In this document: positions 28,090 to 36,531 of the stretch, piece after piece
Position numbering within the stretch: the stretch's first letter is position 1
How the letters are laid out: each line of letters starts with the position of its first letter
NCBI GenBank assembly: GCA_936914845.1
Contig: CAKZGE010000008.1
Location: forward strand, 62,001 to 126,000
Length of the DNA: 64,000 nt
Source: an uncultured Chloracidobacterium sp.
Lineage (GTDB): Bacteria; Acidobacteriota; Blastocatellia; Pyrinomonadales; Pyrinomonadaceae
Reading direction: 5' to 3'
The notes under the pieces: model-generated
What the model saw: the letters and a program-made list of their open reading frames with translations, nothing else
The model's database searches: none
Told to the model about the DNA's origin: nothing
Program-made: the position numbers and the translations under genes

Positions 28090-28726
28090 CGTCGTTGAAA
28101 TATTGCTTCAATTTCTCTTTCAGCAAAGATCGTCCGCGGCTTATTCGCGATTTCGTTGTGCCGAGGCCAAGGTCCAATATCTTCGCTATCTCGTCATAAC
28201 TTCGATGTTCCACATCCCGCAAAACGACCGGAACCCGATATTTCGGCGGCAGGGCGGCTATCGCTTTTGCGATATGACGTGCCTGCTCGTCATCCAAGAG
28301 GTTCTCATCCGGCAATTTCCTTTCATCCGGCGGCTGAAACTCTGTAGCCTCTTCGTCCTCGGATTGAAATAGCCCCGTTAACGACAATATCTTTCGACGC
28401 TTGCGTTTGCGCAATTCGCTGATAGCCAGATTTGTCGCGATCCGGTAGATATACGTCGAAAATGCGTAATCCTGGTGATAACGATCGATCGCGAAATATA
28501 CACGGACGAAAGTCTCTTGCGCCAGATCTACCGCTTCCTCATAATCATTCAAGAACCGATAGAGGTAATTGGTGATCGGAGCCTTGTACCGAGTTATTAT
28601 CTCGGCATAGGCCGACTCATCACCATTCTTAGTGGCTTCGATAAGTTCGTGGTCAGACAGTCTGTCATCAGACATAAGCGGGGATCGCACCTCCGCCGGT
28701 CTTTTCTCGATATTGTCGAAAGCCAT
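28079..28726 (-). CDS. ECF RNA polymerase sigma factor (RpoE-like)
   Basis: 215 residues with sigma region 2 (AYAEIITRYKAPITNYLYRFLNDYEEAVDLAQETFVRVYFAIDRY) and region 4 (LPPKYRVPVVLRDVEHRSYDEIAKILDLGLGTTKSRISRGR). A basic linker, RKRKRRK, joins them. It directs transcription of an extracytoplasmic stress regulon and is probably controlled by the overlapping downstream gene. An earlier ATG than M18 is used here; the protein could start at MSDDRLSD. Isolated from the gene at 28842 by a terminator. Confidence 0.9.
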   Translation of the reverse strand: MAFDNIEKRPAEVRSPLMSDDRLSDHELIEATKNGDESAYAEIITRYKAPITNYLYRFLNDYEEAVDLAQETFVRVYFAIDRYHQDYAFSTYIYRIATNLAISELRKRKRRKILSLTGLFQSEDEEATEFQPPDERKLPDENLLDDEQARHIAKAIAALPPKYRVPVVLRDVEHRSYDEIAKILDLGLGTTKSRISRGRSLLKEKLKQYFNDDGK

Positions 28727-28760
28727 ACACTCATACGGTTTTACAACACTTGAACCGGCA

Positions 28761-28800
28761 AAACAAAAGCCGCCGGTTATTTTGAATCACGCCCGGCGGC
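28761..28800 (-). terminator. Rho-independent terminator of the LolA-like gene
   Basis: GCCGCCGG / CCGGCGGC stem (8 bp) followed on the minus strand by TTTTGTTTT. It lies 42 bp past the stop at 28842 and separates that gene from the sigma factor. Confidence 0.7.
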
Positions 28801-28841
28801 CGCAAAGGTTGCGAATTTCTATTAAAAAGATCTATTTATGA

Positions 28842-29708
28842 TCAATTTGCTGTAAACACTGCGTCATCGACCTTCTGTCCAAAGGTCACCGTGCCCACCT
28901 CAGCCTGCTCAAGAAGCTTATCTCCGGCGTACAAAGCCGTTTCAAATGGATAAAGCGTCCCCTGAGCATAATTATAATTGTAGAATTTTCGACGATATTT
29001 CACACCGCCATCCTCATAATCTATCATCATCACCCGAAAAGTTTTTGTGCTTACGTAAAAACGCATTTTGTGCCCCGCCTTGTCTGTCAGGTCGATCAAG
29101 AAATATTCGACCCCTAACATCTTTTCGCGGCCGCCAAATTCTATTTTCGAACCATCTTCTTTATAACGCAAAAGCTTTTCAATGCTGTAAAAAACGCGGT
29201 TTTGAAAAGCCTGCGAGGCGTCCTCGCGAGGTGAAAATTCGCGGTCGTTAAAGATCCCGAAAACACGATCACCGGCAAAGACCAGGGCATAACGTGCGGT
29301 CGAAGCGTCGAGGTCGATCTTTACCTTATCCTTATCGGAGGTTTCGCCGCGGGTGGAAAACAGCTGGTAGGTCATCGGCTCCATCTTGCCTTCAACATTA
29401 GCCACACTGATCTTGCCGCGTTCGACCACCGTTTTCCTTATCTGGTTCAAGGTCGTCCGCCCACCGGGCAAAGCATAAATGAACAGCGACGATTCCGCCA
29501 CCTGCTCTGCTGTCACAGGCTTTGAAGGGTCTTTCGAGATCGGCACAAAAACTTCCGGCTTTTTCTCGTCTTTGACAGCCGCCGGCGTTTCAGCCGGTTC
29601 CGGTATCGGTGTCGGCGTCTGGGCATCAACACCGTTCGCCGCCGCTAAAAGAGAAAAAATTGCCATGATGACGGCGCTGAAATACCTGATAAAAGATCGA
29701 TTTTTCAT
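28842..29708 (-). CDS. Exported LolA-like protein with Pro-rich leader
   Basis: 288 residues from ATG 29708, giving a signal peptide (SFIRYFSAVIMAIFSLLAAANGVDA) and a Pro-rich leader (PTPIPEPAETPAA). The rest is a beta-rich domain (GGRTTLNQIRKTVVERGKISV, KIEFGGREKMLGVEYFLIDL, MRFYVSTKTFRVMMIDYEDGG) of the lipoprotein-sorting/LolA-like fold. An upstream in-frame start would precede the signal peptide and is rejected. Function unknown; similar exported proteins recur at 25834 in this window. Confidence 0.6.
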   Translation of the reverse strand: MKNRSFIRYFSAVIMAIFSLLAAANGVDAQTPTPIPEPAETPAAVKDEKKPEVFVPISKDPSKPVTAEQVAESSLFIYALPGGRTTLNQIRKTVVERGKISVANVEGKMEPMTYQLFSTRGETSDKDKVKIDLDASTARYALVFAGDRVFGIFNDREFSPREDASQAFQNRVFYSIEKLLRYKEDGSKIEFGGREKMLGVEYFLIDLTDKAGHKMRFYVSTKTFRVMMIDYEDGGVKYRRKFYNYNYAQGTLYPFETALYAGDKLLEQAEVGTVTFGQKVDDAVFTAN

Positions 29709-29850
29709 AGTGACTGCTAAATAAACAAATGCGGATTGTAGCACAATTGCCGCCAATCGGCATTGAGGAGCTGCTGTATCAGTAACTATTGATGAGATTT
29801 TTTCGGCAAAAGATGTATCAGATGTCCGCCGAACTTGCCTTTCTGATAAA

Positions 29851-30315
29851 ATGTACAGCATGCTGCACTTGGCACTCTACGAACCGGAGATACCACCGAA
29901 CACCGGCAATATTGCCCGGCTTTGTGCGGCGACTTTCACGCATTTGCACATCGTCGGCGTCACCGGCTTCCGCATGGACGACCGAACGTTGAAAAGAGCA
30001 GGCCTTGATTATTGGGAGCACGTACAACTGTTTCGCCACATAGATTTGGAAGCTCTGCGGGGTGAACTTCCCAATTCCCGCTTCGTATATTTGACGACAA
30101 AGGCACGATCTAGCTACACCGATTTCGAATTCAATTCCGGCGATTGTCTTGTTTTCGGCCCCGAAACCCGCGGATTACCCGACGATCTTTTAGCCGCTTC
30201 ACCCGAAACATGCCTCAAGATACCGATGCCGAACCCGAAGGTCCGCAGCCTTAATCTTGCCAATAGTGCCGGCATTGTTCTCTACGAGGCATTGCGGCAG
30301 CTCGAAAAGATCTAA
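29851..30315 (+). CDS. trmL: tRNA (cytidine(34)-2'-O)-methyltransferase
   Basis: SPOUT-family enzyme that 2'-O-methylates the wobble base of leucine tRNAs. 154 residues, the usual TrmL length. Diagnostic motifs: LALYEPEIPPNTGNIARLC at the N-terminus, VFGPETRGLP in the middle and the knot sequence IPMPNPKVRSLNLANSAGI at the C-terminus. Two in-frame ATG codons (29851, 29860) are possible starts. It stands alone, followed by the tRNA-Val terminator on the other strand. Confidence 0.92.
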   Translation: MYSMLHLALYEPEIPPNTGNIARLCAATFTHLHIVGVTGFRMDDRTLKRAGLDYWEHVQLFRHIDLEALRGELPNSRFVYLTTKARSSYTDFEFNSGDCLVFGPETRGLPDDLLAASPETCLKIPMPNPKVRSLNLANSAGIVLYEALRQLEKI

Positions 30316-30324
30316 AACGGCCGC

Positions 30325-30362
30325 AAAAAATCGAGGTCCGACGCTATGGCCGAAACCTCGAT
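30325..30362 (-). terminator. Rho-independent terminator of tRNA-Val
   Basis: An 8-bp perfect stem (ATCGAGGT / ACCTCGAT) with a 17-nt loop, followed on the minus strand by six T residues (30330-30325), directly after the tRNA. Confidence 0.8.
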
Positions 30363-30368
30363 CTTAGA

Positions 30369-30443
30369 TGGTGCCGTCTAGAAGATTTGAACTTCTGGCC
30401 TATCGCGTGTGAAGCGAGTGCTCTACCACTGAGCTAAGACGGC
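30369..30443 (-). tRNA. tRNA-Val (CAC)
   Basis: Folds as a full cloverleaf: acceptor GCCGTCT/AGACGGC, D arm GCTC/GAGC, anticodon stem CTCGC/GCGAT with one C-U mismatch, anticodon loop TTCACAC with anticodon CAC, T arm AGAAG/CTTCT with loop TTCAAAT. The discriminator is A and CCA is encoded. A73 and the A35-C36 anticodon suit valine. It lies 16 nt past the pilin stop, so it may be co-transcribed with the pilin. Confidence 0.95.
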
Positions 30444-30459
30444 AAGATACTATTACCCG

Positions 30460-30936
30460 CTATACCGAAGGGTCTTCGGCTTTCGCGGGTTGGCTTTCAT
30501 TATAGCGCGTCGTGCCCAAAGAAGAATCTGTGTAAAAGAATCTTGAACCCGTAGCCGTAACACCGGTCGGCACCTGCGGATCGGCGTTGACCGAAAAGAA
30601 GCCCGGTTTACTCGGCGAAGGCTCTTCGACCGTCATCGTATAGATATAACCATTGACGACCGGGCGTTCGCCCGCAAATTCTTCCGACATGCCCGCAGAC
30701 TGTATCAATTGGTCAAAATTGGCAAATTTACCTTTGTTTCGCGAGGCAAATTGAGCTTGGAATGTGCGAATGCGGTCAAGCGTAGTGATCGCGGCCGTTT
30801 CGTTGCCGGACCTCATCATCGACCCCCATGCCAAACTGCCGACCCCGATCAGCAATCCGATGATCGCGATCACGATCATCAACTCGATCAGGTTAAAGCC
30901 TCGCTGGTCCGATAAACGGCGTCGTATCTTATTCAT
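30460..30936 (-). CDS. Type IV pilin-like protein
   Basis: 158 residues from ATG 30936. Type III signal peptide: a short basic leader ending RG, then FNLIELMIVIAIIGLLIGVG, so the prepilin peptidase cleaves before Phe with Glu at +5. The remainder is a soluble pilin domain (helix about 30-70, then beta segments including VVNGYIYTMTV and a C-terminal RFFYTDSSLG). An AAGGAG is 13 nt before the ATG, a rather long distance. PilA of a major pilus and type II secretion pseudopilin are both possible; no pil or gsp genes are adjacent. Confidence 0.8.
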   Translation of the reverse strand: MNKIRRRLSDQRGFNLIELMIVIAIIGLLIGVGSLAWGSMMRSGNETAAITTLDRIRTFQAQFASRNKGKFANFDQLIQSAGMSEEFAGERPVVNGYIYTMTVEEPSPSKPGFFSVNADPQVPTGVTATGSRFFYTDSSLGTTRYNESQPAKAEDPSV

Positions 30937-31167
30937 AATTTCAACATTACTCCTTTCCGGATGATTCACGAAACCGTTCAAAGTAAGTTCCAAAATTTTA
31001 GTAGTATTTGCCCGCCATTTGCAAGTTTACTTTCTACGGAGTGCAACATACTTCGCACTTCTGCGTGAAACCGCTAAAGAAAGAAACAAATAAACAAAGT
31101 TTGCAATGCAATTGAAAGCATATTTCCTGTAAACTAATCGTTAAGGCTTTGATGCCGCATATTGTAA

Positions 31168-32166
31168 ATGAGAGATTGGATCCGCGGCGAAAGCCGTTCT
31201 GAAAGCGAACCGGCGACGATCATCGCAACCGCCGCAACAAAGATCGGCCACCTGCAGGCGGCGGTCGAACGCGTTATTCGCGGCAAGGCCGATACCGTCA
31301 AATTTGCCTTAACAGCACTTTTCGCTCGCGGCCATCTTTTGATCGAAGACGTTCCCGGCATCGGCAAAACGACCCTTGCGGTTGCCCTTGCCCGAACTCT
31401 TGATCTTTCTATTCAACGCATTCAATTCACATCCGATCTTCTGCCGTCGGATGTGATCGGGCTTTCGATCTTCGATCAGCGAACGAACGAATTCGTTTGG
31501 AAGCCGGGGCCTATCTTTTCAAATATCGTCTTGGCCGATGAGATAAATCGAGCAACGCCAAAAACACAATCAGCTCTGCTCGAAGCCATGGCCGAAGAGC
31601 AGGTCACCGTCGAAGGGGTTTCTCGCCGGCTGCCGCTGCCGTTCATGGTCATTGCCACACAAAACCCGTCCGAACATCACGGCACTTATCCGCTGCCCGA
31701 ATCTCAGCTCGACCGGTTTACTCTCCGTTTGCAGATGGGTTACCCGTCGGCGGCCGATGAACGCCGCATCCTCCGCGACCGGCAAAATGTCGATCCGCTC
31801 GACAATGTCCGGCCTGTTATGTCACAGGCAGAGCTGACCGACATTCAGCACCAGGTGGCGAACGTCCGTTTTGACGACGCTCTGCTCGATTATTTATTGA
31901 AGATCGTCGAACTTACGCGCACGTCGGATTCTTTGGAATTAGGCATCAGCCCCCGCGGCACACTGGCACTTTCGCGTTCGGCACAGGCCTTGGCATTGAT
32001 CGAAGGCCGCGATTATTGCATCGCAGATGATGTTAAGCGGCTGGTGATCCCCTGTTTCGCACATCGCATCATGGTTTCTTCGCGAACCGCCGGTTTACGC
32101 TCCAAAACAAAAGAAGCCGAACAAATTCTTACTGATATCCTTCGCAATGTGGCCGTTCCGGTCTGA
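31168..32166 (+). CDS. MoxR-family AAA ATPase
   Basis: AAA+ chaperone-type ATPase, 332 residues. Walker A VPGIGKTT (63-69), Walker B LADEINRAT (Asp124-Glu125), sensor-like IATQNP and a C-terminal helical lid. It precedes a DUF58 gene by 6 nt; this pairing is typical of MoxR systems, where the ATPase helps mature a von Willebrand-type or metal-dependent partner. No VWA-domain gene follows here, so the system looks reduced to MoxR plus DUF58. Start choice is uncertain by a few residues. Confidence 0.88.
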   Translation: MRDWIRGESRSESEPATIIATAATKIGHLQAAVERVIRGKADTVKFALTALFARGHLLIEDVPGIGKTTLAVALARTLDLSIQRIQFTSDLLPSDVIGLSIFDQRTNEFVWKPGPIFSNIVLADEINRATPKTQSALLEAMAEEQVTVEGVSRRLPLPFMVIATQNPSEHHGTYPLPESQLDRFTLRLQMGYPSAADERRILRDRQNVDPLDNVRPVMSQAELTDIQHQVANVRFDDALLDYLLKIVELTRTSDSLELGISPRGTLALSRSAQALALIEGRDYCIADDVKRLVIPCFAHRIMVSSRTAGLRSKTKEAEQILTDILRNVAVPV

Positions 32167-32172
32167 TCACGG

Positions 32173-33609
32173 ATGGAAATTTCTAAACTGCGCCAGCTTT
32201 TTACTCTTCGCGATCTGCGTAGTGCGGCTGTGGGCATGTTTGTTCTGCTCGGCGGAGCTGGGCTTTCAATGCTGATGTTCTATGCTCATATGCACGGCAA
32301 TAACCGTCTGATGAGCATTGCCGCCGGTATTTCACTGGTTTTTGTCTTTTTGATACTGGTCTTTGTTATCCCGCCGCTCGCCCGCAATGCCAGCCGCGAA
32401 GCATCGCAGCTAGATCTGCCTTTTGAATTGACCATCGGCGGCGCCATCGTTTTAGGCCTGATCGTCATTGTCGGTTTTTCCGCCTGGAACACCGGCAACA
32501 ATCTTCTTTTCCTGGTACTGTCGTTTTTGGTCGGAGCAATGGCCGTCGGTTTTGTCGCCGGCGGCATTGCGCTAAAGAAACTCGACGTTAAAATGCGGTT
32601 TCCCGAAACGATCTTCGCCGGTGAAGAAACCCCGATCCTTGTCAGTATCCAAAACCGCAAGCGGCTTTTTCCGAGCTACTCTGTGGTCGTCGAAGTTCGC
32701 GGTAAAGAACGCGAACGTTCCGCCATCGCCGACGACCTCGCTCGTATATTGCCCCGTTTTTTGGCCGACCGCCTCGCCCGCCCGCCGATCATTCGCCGTA
32801 CGCTCAATTATTTCGTGCATATTCCCCGCAATACATCCGTCGAAGCGTCTGCCGGACACGTCTTCCCGTCACGCGGGCGATTTTTAATAAAGGATTTTGA
32901 ACTTTCAACCAAATTCCCTTTCGGTTTTTTTCGGCACCGGCGAAGGCTTCCGGCCCGCGAAACGGACCTTATTGTTTTTCCGCAGCCGGAAAATATGGAA
33001 AGCGTTCTGGAAAGCTTGCCGATCGATAGCGGTAAACTTTTGACTTCGCAAAAAGGCTCCGGCCAGGATCTCCTGTCGCTGCGCGGCTATCAGCCGCACG
33101 ATGATCTGCGACGAGTTGATTGGAAAGCTACTGCTCGTTCGCAAGAGTTGATCGTGCGTGAATTTGCCGCCGAAGATGACCGCCGCATAACCATTTTCTT
33201 CGATACCCGGCTCCCGGAAAAAGAGCGCTCAATGCTTTCCTTGCGTGAAAAGATCGAAGCCGAGCAAAAAGGCAATTCCCTTATTTTCTCCGACCGATTT
33301 GAAAATGGTGTCAGCCGGGTTGCATCGATGTTAAAATTCTTTACGGACGAGCAAGCAGAGATCCGCTTGGTCATGAGGGGCTATGACAGCAATGCCGGCA
33401 TCGGCATTCGCCATTTTTACGAAATGCTGAGGCGGCTGGCAACCGTTGAACCCGATTTCGTCCCGGAACTTGCCCCACAGCCATTGACGGCGGAAATACA
33501 AGAACTCTTCAGTGAAAACATGAACAGTCATGATTGCTTGGTCACGGCAATGGAAGAGGCCGCGTTGCCGGCGGAACTTGCCGCTGCCGTGAACGTATTT
33601 CGCTTTTAA
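32173..33609 (+). CDS. DUF58 membrane protein, MoxR partner
   Basis: 478 residues. Three membrane segments near the N-terminus (AVGMFVLLGGAGLSMLMFYAH, MSIAAGISLVFVFLILVFV, IGGAIVLGLIVIVGFSAW plus LVLSFLVGAMAVGFVAGG) are followed by a soluble DUF58 domain with the hallmark YQPHDDLRRVDWKATARSQELIVREF at about 300-330 and a VWA-like metal site DTRLPEK. Forms a unit with the MoxR gene. Function in other bacteria is not well defined; a role in envelope stress or peptidase maturation is inferred only. Confidence 0.85.
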   Translation: MEISKLRQLFTLRDLRSAAVGMFVLLGGAGLSMLMFYAHMHGNNRLMSIAAGISLVFVFLILVFVIPPLARNASREASQLDLPFELTIGGAIVLGLIVIVGFSAWNTGNNLLFLVLSFLVGAMAVGFVAGGIALKKLDVKMRFPETIFAGEETPILVSIQNRKRLFPSYSVVVEVRGKERERSAIADDLARILPRFLADRLARPPIIRRTLNYFVHIPRNTSVEASAGHVFPSRGRFLIKDFELSTKFPFGFFRHRRRLPARETDLIVFPQPENMESVLESLPIDSGKLLTSQKGSGQDLLSLRGYQPHDDLRRVDWKATARSQELIVREFAAEDDRRITIFFDTRLPEKERSMLSLREKIEAEQKGNSLIFSDRFENGVSRVASMLKFFTDEQAEIRLVMRGYDSNAGIGIRHFYEMLRRLATVEPDFVPELAPQPLTAEIQELFSENMNSHDCLVTAMEEAALPAELAAAVNVFRF

Positions 33610-33676
33610 GTGAAATTGTTTTTTTGTCACAATTTTAACAGCGGTGGTGTATCTATCGTGAAGGGCATTAATTTTA

Positions 33677-34258
33677 ATGCTTAAAATGAACAGATCGACG
33701 GAAACATTTGTGGACATAATGTCCGACCAAACGGCGGCAGATCGAAAAGAAACCGTTAGTTTTGATGAAGCGTTCTCGCTTCACCATCGAACTGTGTTTC
33801 GGGCCGCCCGAACCGTCGTCCAGGATGCGGGCTTGGCCGAAGATGTGACCCAAGAGGTGTTCATTAAGCTGTATAAACACATCGATTCGATCTCTGATCC
33901 GGAAATGCTTCGCCCATGGCTGATCCGCGTGGCAATAAATCTGGCCCGCAATACGGTCCGCGGCAATATAAGGGCAAACACGCGGGACGAAAATTACGTC
34001 CAACAAAATGCTGAGAACGGCATAGTTTCGGTTGAGAGCGAATATGAACAGCAAAGCGGCATCAATGAGATAAACCGGGCGTTGCAAAAGATCAAGGAGC
34101 CGTTGAAAAGCTGTCTGGTCTTAAAGCAACAAGGTCTTTCTTATAAAGAGATCGCCCACAGCCTTTCGCTCAATGAAGCGAGCATTGGCACCTATGTTGC
34201 CCGGGCACGACAAGAATTTATGCGTTTTTACGGCAAAAGCGGAGCAGGCAGTTTATGA
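33677..34258 (+). CDS. ECF RNA polymerase sigma factor
   Basis: 193 residues: region 2 (SLHHRTVFRAARTVVQDAGLAEDVTQEVFIKLYKHIDSI) and region 4 (LKSCLVLKQQGLSYKEIAHSLSLNEASIGTYVARARQEF). ATG codons at residues 1, 4 and 15 are alternative starts. Its stop overlaps the next ATG by 4 nt (ATGA), coupling it to an anti-sigma factor. The operon continues with a DUF4097 protein. It belongs to another ECF lineage than the sigma factor at 28079. Confidence 0.88.
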   Translation: MLKMNRSTETFVDIMSDQTAADRKETVSFDEAFSLHHRTVFRAARTVVQDAGLAEDVTQEVFIKLYKHIDSISDPEMLRPWLIRVAINLARNTVRGNIRANTRDENYVQQNAENGIVSVESEYEQQSGINEINRALQKIKEPLKSCLVLKQQGLSYKEIAHSLSLNEASIGTYVARARQEFMRFYGKSGAGSL

Positions 34259-35136
34259 ACGGAAATTGTTACGACATTGGCACCATTCAGGCATTTTTGG
34301 ACGGAGAGGTAACACCGCAGATATCGGCGGCCATCTCCGACCACATTTCCATGTGCGATGATTGTTCGTTGAAACTCGCAGCGGCCGACGAAGAGAATGC
34401 CTTCGTTTTTGCCGCCCTTGACCGCGAAATGGATGCCTTAGTGCCTACGCAAAGGTTGTGGTCGAAGATCAACGAATCGATCGAGATCGAAAAAAGCCGC
34501 GAACCTTTTTGGGCACGTTTTGCCGCTTTCGTTTCCGCGACCGTTGCAACACCTTCGATGGCCGTTGCAGCGGGTCTGCTAATGGTCTTTTCGGTGTCGA
34601 TCGCCGTATGGAGCCTTCGCTCTGGCGATCAGGTCGAAACTGCGTCCGCAACTGATCCGTCACCGGCCAACCGGACCTCGGCCGCCCCGCCGACTCGCGA
34701 GATCCCGGCTCCTGTGCTGATCGATGTGAAACCGGACGCAACGGTGGCCGCCGAAGATCGCCGCAGTTCGGAAACGCGTCCTGTGCTTCAGAAAGCTGTC
34801 TATCGTCCGGCGGAACGCACTCTTGCGGCCCGGGCTGTCAATATCGAAGCTTCTGCTCAATATATCTCCGGCGAGGAAAGCTATGTTAAAACGATCGCCG
34901 ACCTTAAGAACACCGTTGATAAACAAAAGGATTTTGTCCTTGACCCGCGTTCGCGTGTTGCTTACGAGCGGGATCTGGCAGTGGTAAACGACGCGATAGG
35001 AAAGATGAAACAGGTCGTAAAAAAAGACCCGGCAAATCAGACCGCTCGCCAGCTTTTGCTTAATTCTTATCAGAACAAGGTTGACCTGTTGAATTCGGTC
35101 GCCGAAAAAGAGGAGTTGATGGCAAGCTTGCGATAA
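34255..35136 (+). CDS. Zinc-finger anti-sigma factor
   Basis: 293 residues. The N-terminal DHISMCDDCS fits the HxxxCxxC zinc anti-sigma signature (His about 29, Cys about 33 and 36). A single membrane segment (TPSMAVAAGLLMVFSVSIAVWSL) follows near residues 98-120, then a Pro/Ala-rich linker and a helical C-terminal domain (about 200-290). Translationally coupled to the ECF sigma gene it should hold at the membrane. The periplasmic part presumably senses the signal. Confidence 0.8.
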   Translation: MNGNCYDIGTIQAFLDGEVTPQISAAISDHISMCDDCSLKLAAADEENAFVFAALDREMDALVPTQRLWSKINESIEIEKSREPFWARFAAFVSATVATPSMAVAAGLLMVFSVSIAVWSLRSGDQVETASATDPSPANRTSAAPPTREIPAPVLIDVKPDATVAAEDRRSSETRPVLQKAVYRPAERTLAARAVNIEASAQYISGEESYVKTIADLKNTVDKQKDFVLDPRSRVAYERDLAVVNDAIGKMKQVVKKDPANQTARQLLLNSYQNKVDLLNSVAEKEELMASLR

Positions 35137-35155
35137 AGCTCTGCCGCATTTAAAG

Positions 35156-36157
35156 ATGGCCCTCATCCGCATTGCAAAAAGATCGATCGTTACCGCCGCC
35201 GCAGCGCTGCTTTTCACCGCCGGCCCAATATTTGGCCAAACGGTCGTCGCCCCGCCGCAGCCCCCGGCCGTACCCCTTAGAGCACCTCGACCGCAGATCG
35301 GGAATTTCGAACGCTCGATCGCCGTCGATCCGAATGTCAGCATAAAAATGCCTTGCGTTTCCGGCGGAAATGTTGCTGTCAATGGTTGGTCACGCAACGA
35401 AGTGAGAGTGCTTGTCGAACAGGGTTCGCCTTTTGAGATCAAGGTTCAGCAGCGGTCCGAAAACGGATCGCCGGTTTGGATATTGATCGGCAGTGCGGAA
35501 AATGCATCCGGTCCGGATGCCCGCTGCCTCCGCGGACGCATTGACATCGATGCTCCTTTCGGCAGCTTTTTCGACCTGACCGGCAGACGGGCGGCTACCG
35601 TTGTAGAATCCGTCAAAAAAGCTAAGGTCACCAATCTCGAAGGCAATATAACAATGCGGAACATTAAGGGCGGTTTGGTCGCAGCAACCTATCAAGGAGA
35701 TATCAGCGTCGAAAATTCTAGCGGCGAGATCGCCTTGGAAAGCTCCACCGGAAACGTCTTTGCATTTCAGGTTCAGCCGGGCGAACCGGGCGACCTTTTT
35801 CGAGCCAAGACCACAAATGGGACCATCTCACTGCAGAACGTCGAACACCGCCAAATAGATGCCGGTTCGATCTCCGGCAGCGTTCTGTTTGACGGCCGTC
35901 TGCTCAGCGGCGGACTGTATCGTTTCAAAACGTCAAACGGGGCTTTGCGGTTGACGCTTCCGGCCGATTCGTCGGGTCGCATCATCGCGACCTACGGCTT
36001 TGGTTCTTTTAACAGCCAGATCCCGGTAAAGACCGTTACCGAAAACATCACAGATGCAGCAAAGATCGTTCAGGGTGAGATAGGCTCCGGCGACAGTACG
36101 GTGACCGTCAACCTTAGCACCACCACGGGCAATATAATGATCACAAAAAAGAATTGA
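35156..36157 (+). CDS. Exported DUF4097-type protein of the sigma-factor operon
   Basis: 333 residues with a signal peptide (SIVTAAAALLFTAGPIFGQ) and beta-strand repeats (VAVNGWSRNEVRVLVEQG, LEGNITMRNIKGGLVAATYQGDISVENSSGEIALESSTGNV). It is the third gene of the sigma/anti-sigma operon and a shorter relative of the 12524-14389 protein. Function unknown; probably a cell-envelope target or effector of the sigma factor. Confidence 0.65.
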   Translation: MALIRIAKRSIVTAAAALLFTAGPIFGQTVVAPPQPPAVPLRAPRPQIGNFERSIAVDPNVSIKMPCVSGGNVAVNGWSRNEVRVLVEQGSPFEIKVQQRSENGSPVWILIGSAENASGPDARCLRGRIDIDAPFGSFFDLTGRRAATVVESVKKAKVTNLEGNITMRNIKGGLVAATYQGDISVENSSGEIALESSTGNVFAFQVQPGEPGDLFRAKTTNGTISLQNVEHRQIDAGSISGSVLFDGRLLSGGLYRFKTSNGALRLTLPADSSGRIIATYGFGSFNSQIPVKTVTENITDAAKIVQGEIGSGDSTVTVNLSTTTGNIMITKKN

Positions 36158-36164
36158 CCCGCCC

Positions 36165-36461
36165 TTATTGATCCTCAAACTCTAGGCCCGTCCGCTGCTG
36201 AAAAAGTGCGCTCATAGAAGGTGCACCCGGCGAATCTTCATCACGCGAGATCCGTTCCACCCGCCACATTGGCACAAATTGGTCGGACATTGGCAAATGC
36301 GGCTCGTTTGCCGTTATCGCAGCACACCAATCATCAAAATATCCCAGTTCCAGCCCGCGCAGCTGAATACCGGCCGGACCGATCTCATGCAAAACGCCAA
36401 CTACCTTTTCCCTCGGTGTGTGCAATACAGCGACCACAACCTGGCCTTCTTTTATCTTCAT
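36165..36461 (-). CDS. Small conserved hypothetical protein
   Basis: 98 residues from ATG 36461. Soluble, with a beta-barrel-like N-terminus (GQVVVAVLHTPREKVVGVLHEIGPAGIQLRGLEL) and no signal peptide. It lies convergent to the DUF4097 gene (7 nt apart) and head-to-head with the SMC-like gene, across 70 bp. Not recognised; an RNA-binding SH3/Sm-like fold is possible but unproven. Confidence 0.55.
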   Translation of the reverse strand: MKIKEGQVVVAVLHTPREKVVGVLHEIGPAGIQLRGLELGYFDDWCAAITANEPHLPMSDQFVPMWRVERISRDEDSPGAPSMSALFQQRTGLEFEDQ

Positions 36462-36531
36462 ACAATAAAACAAATAGCATCATTCAATTTTTGCCGCAAT
36501 TAGCCTAAAATCAATTATATAGGCAATCGCG

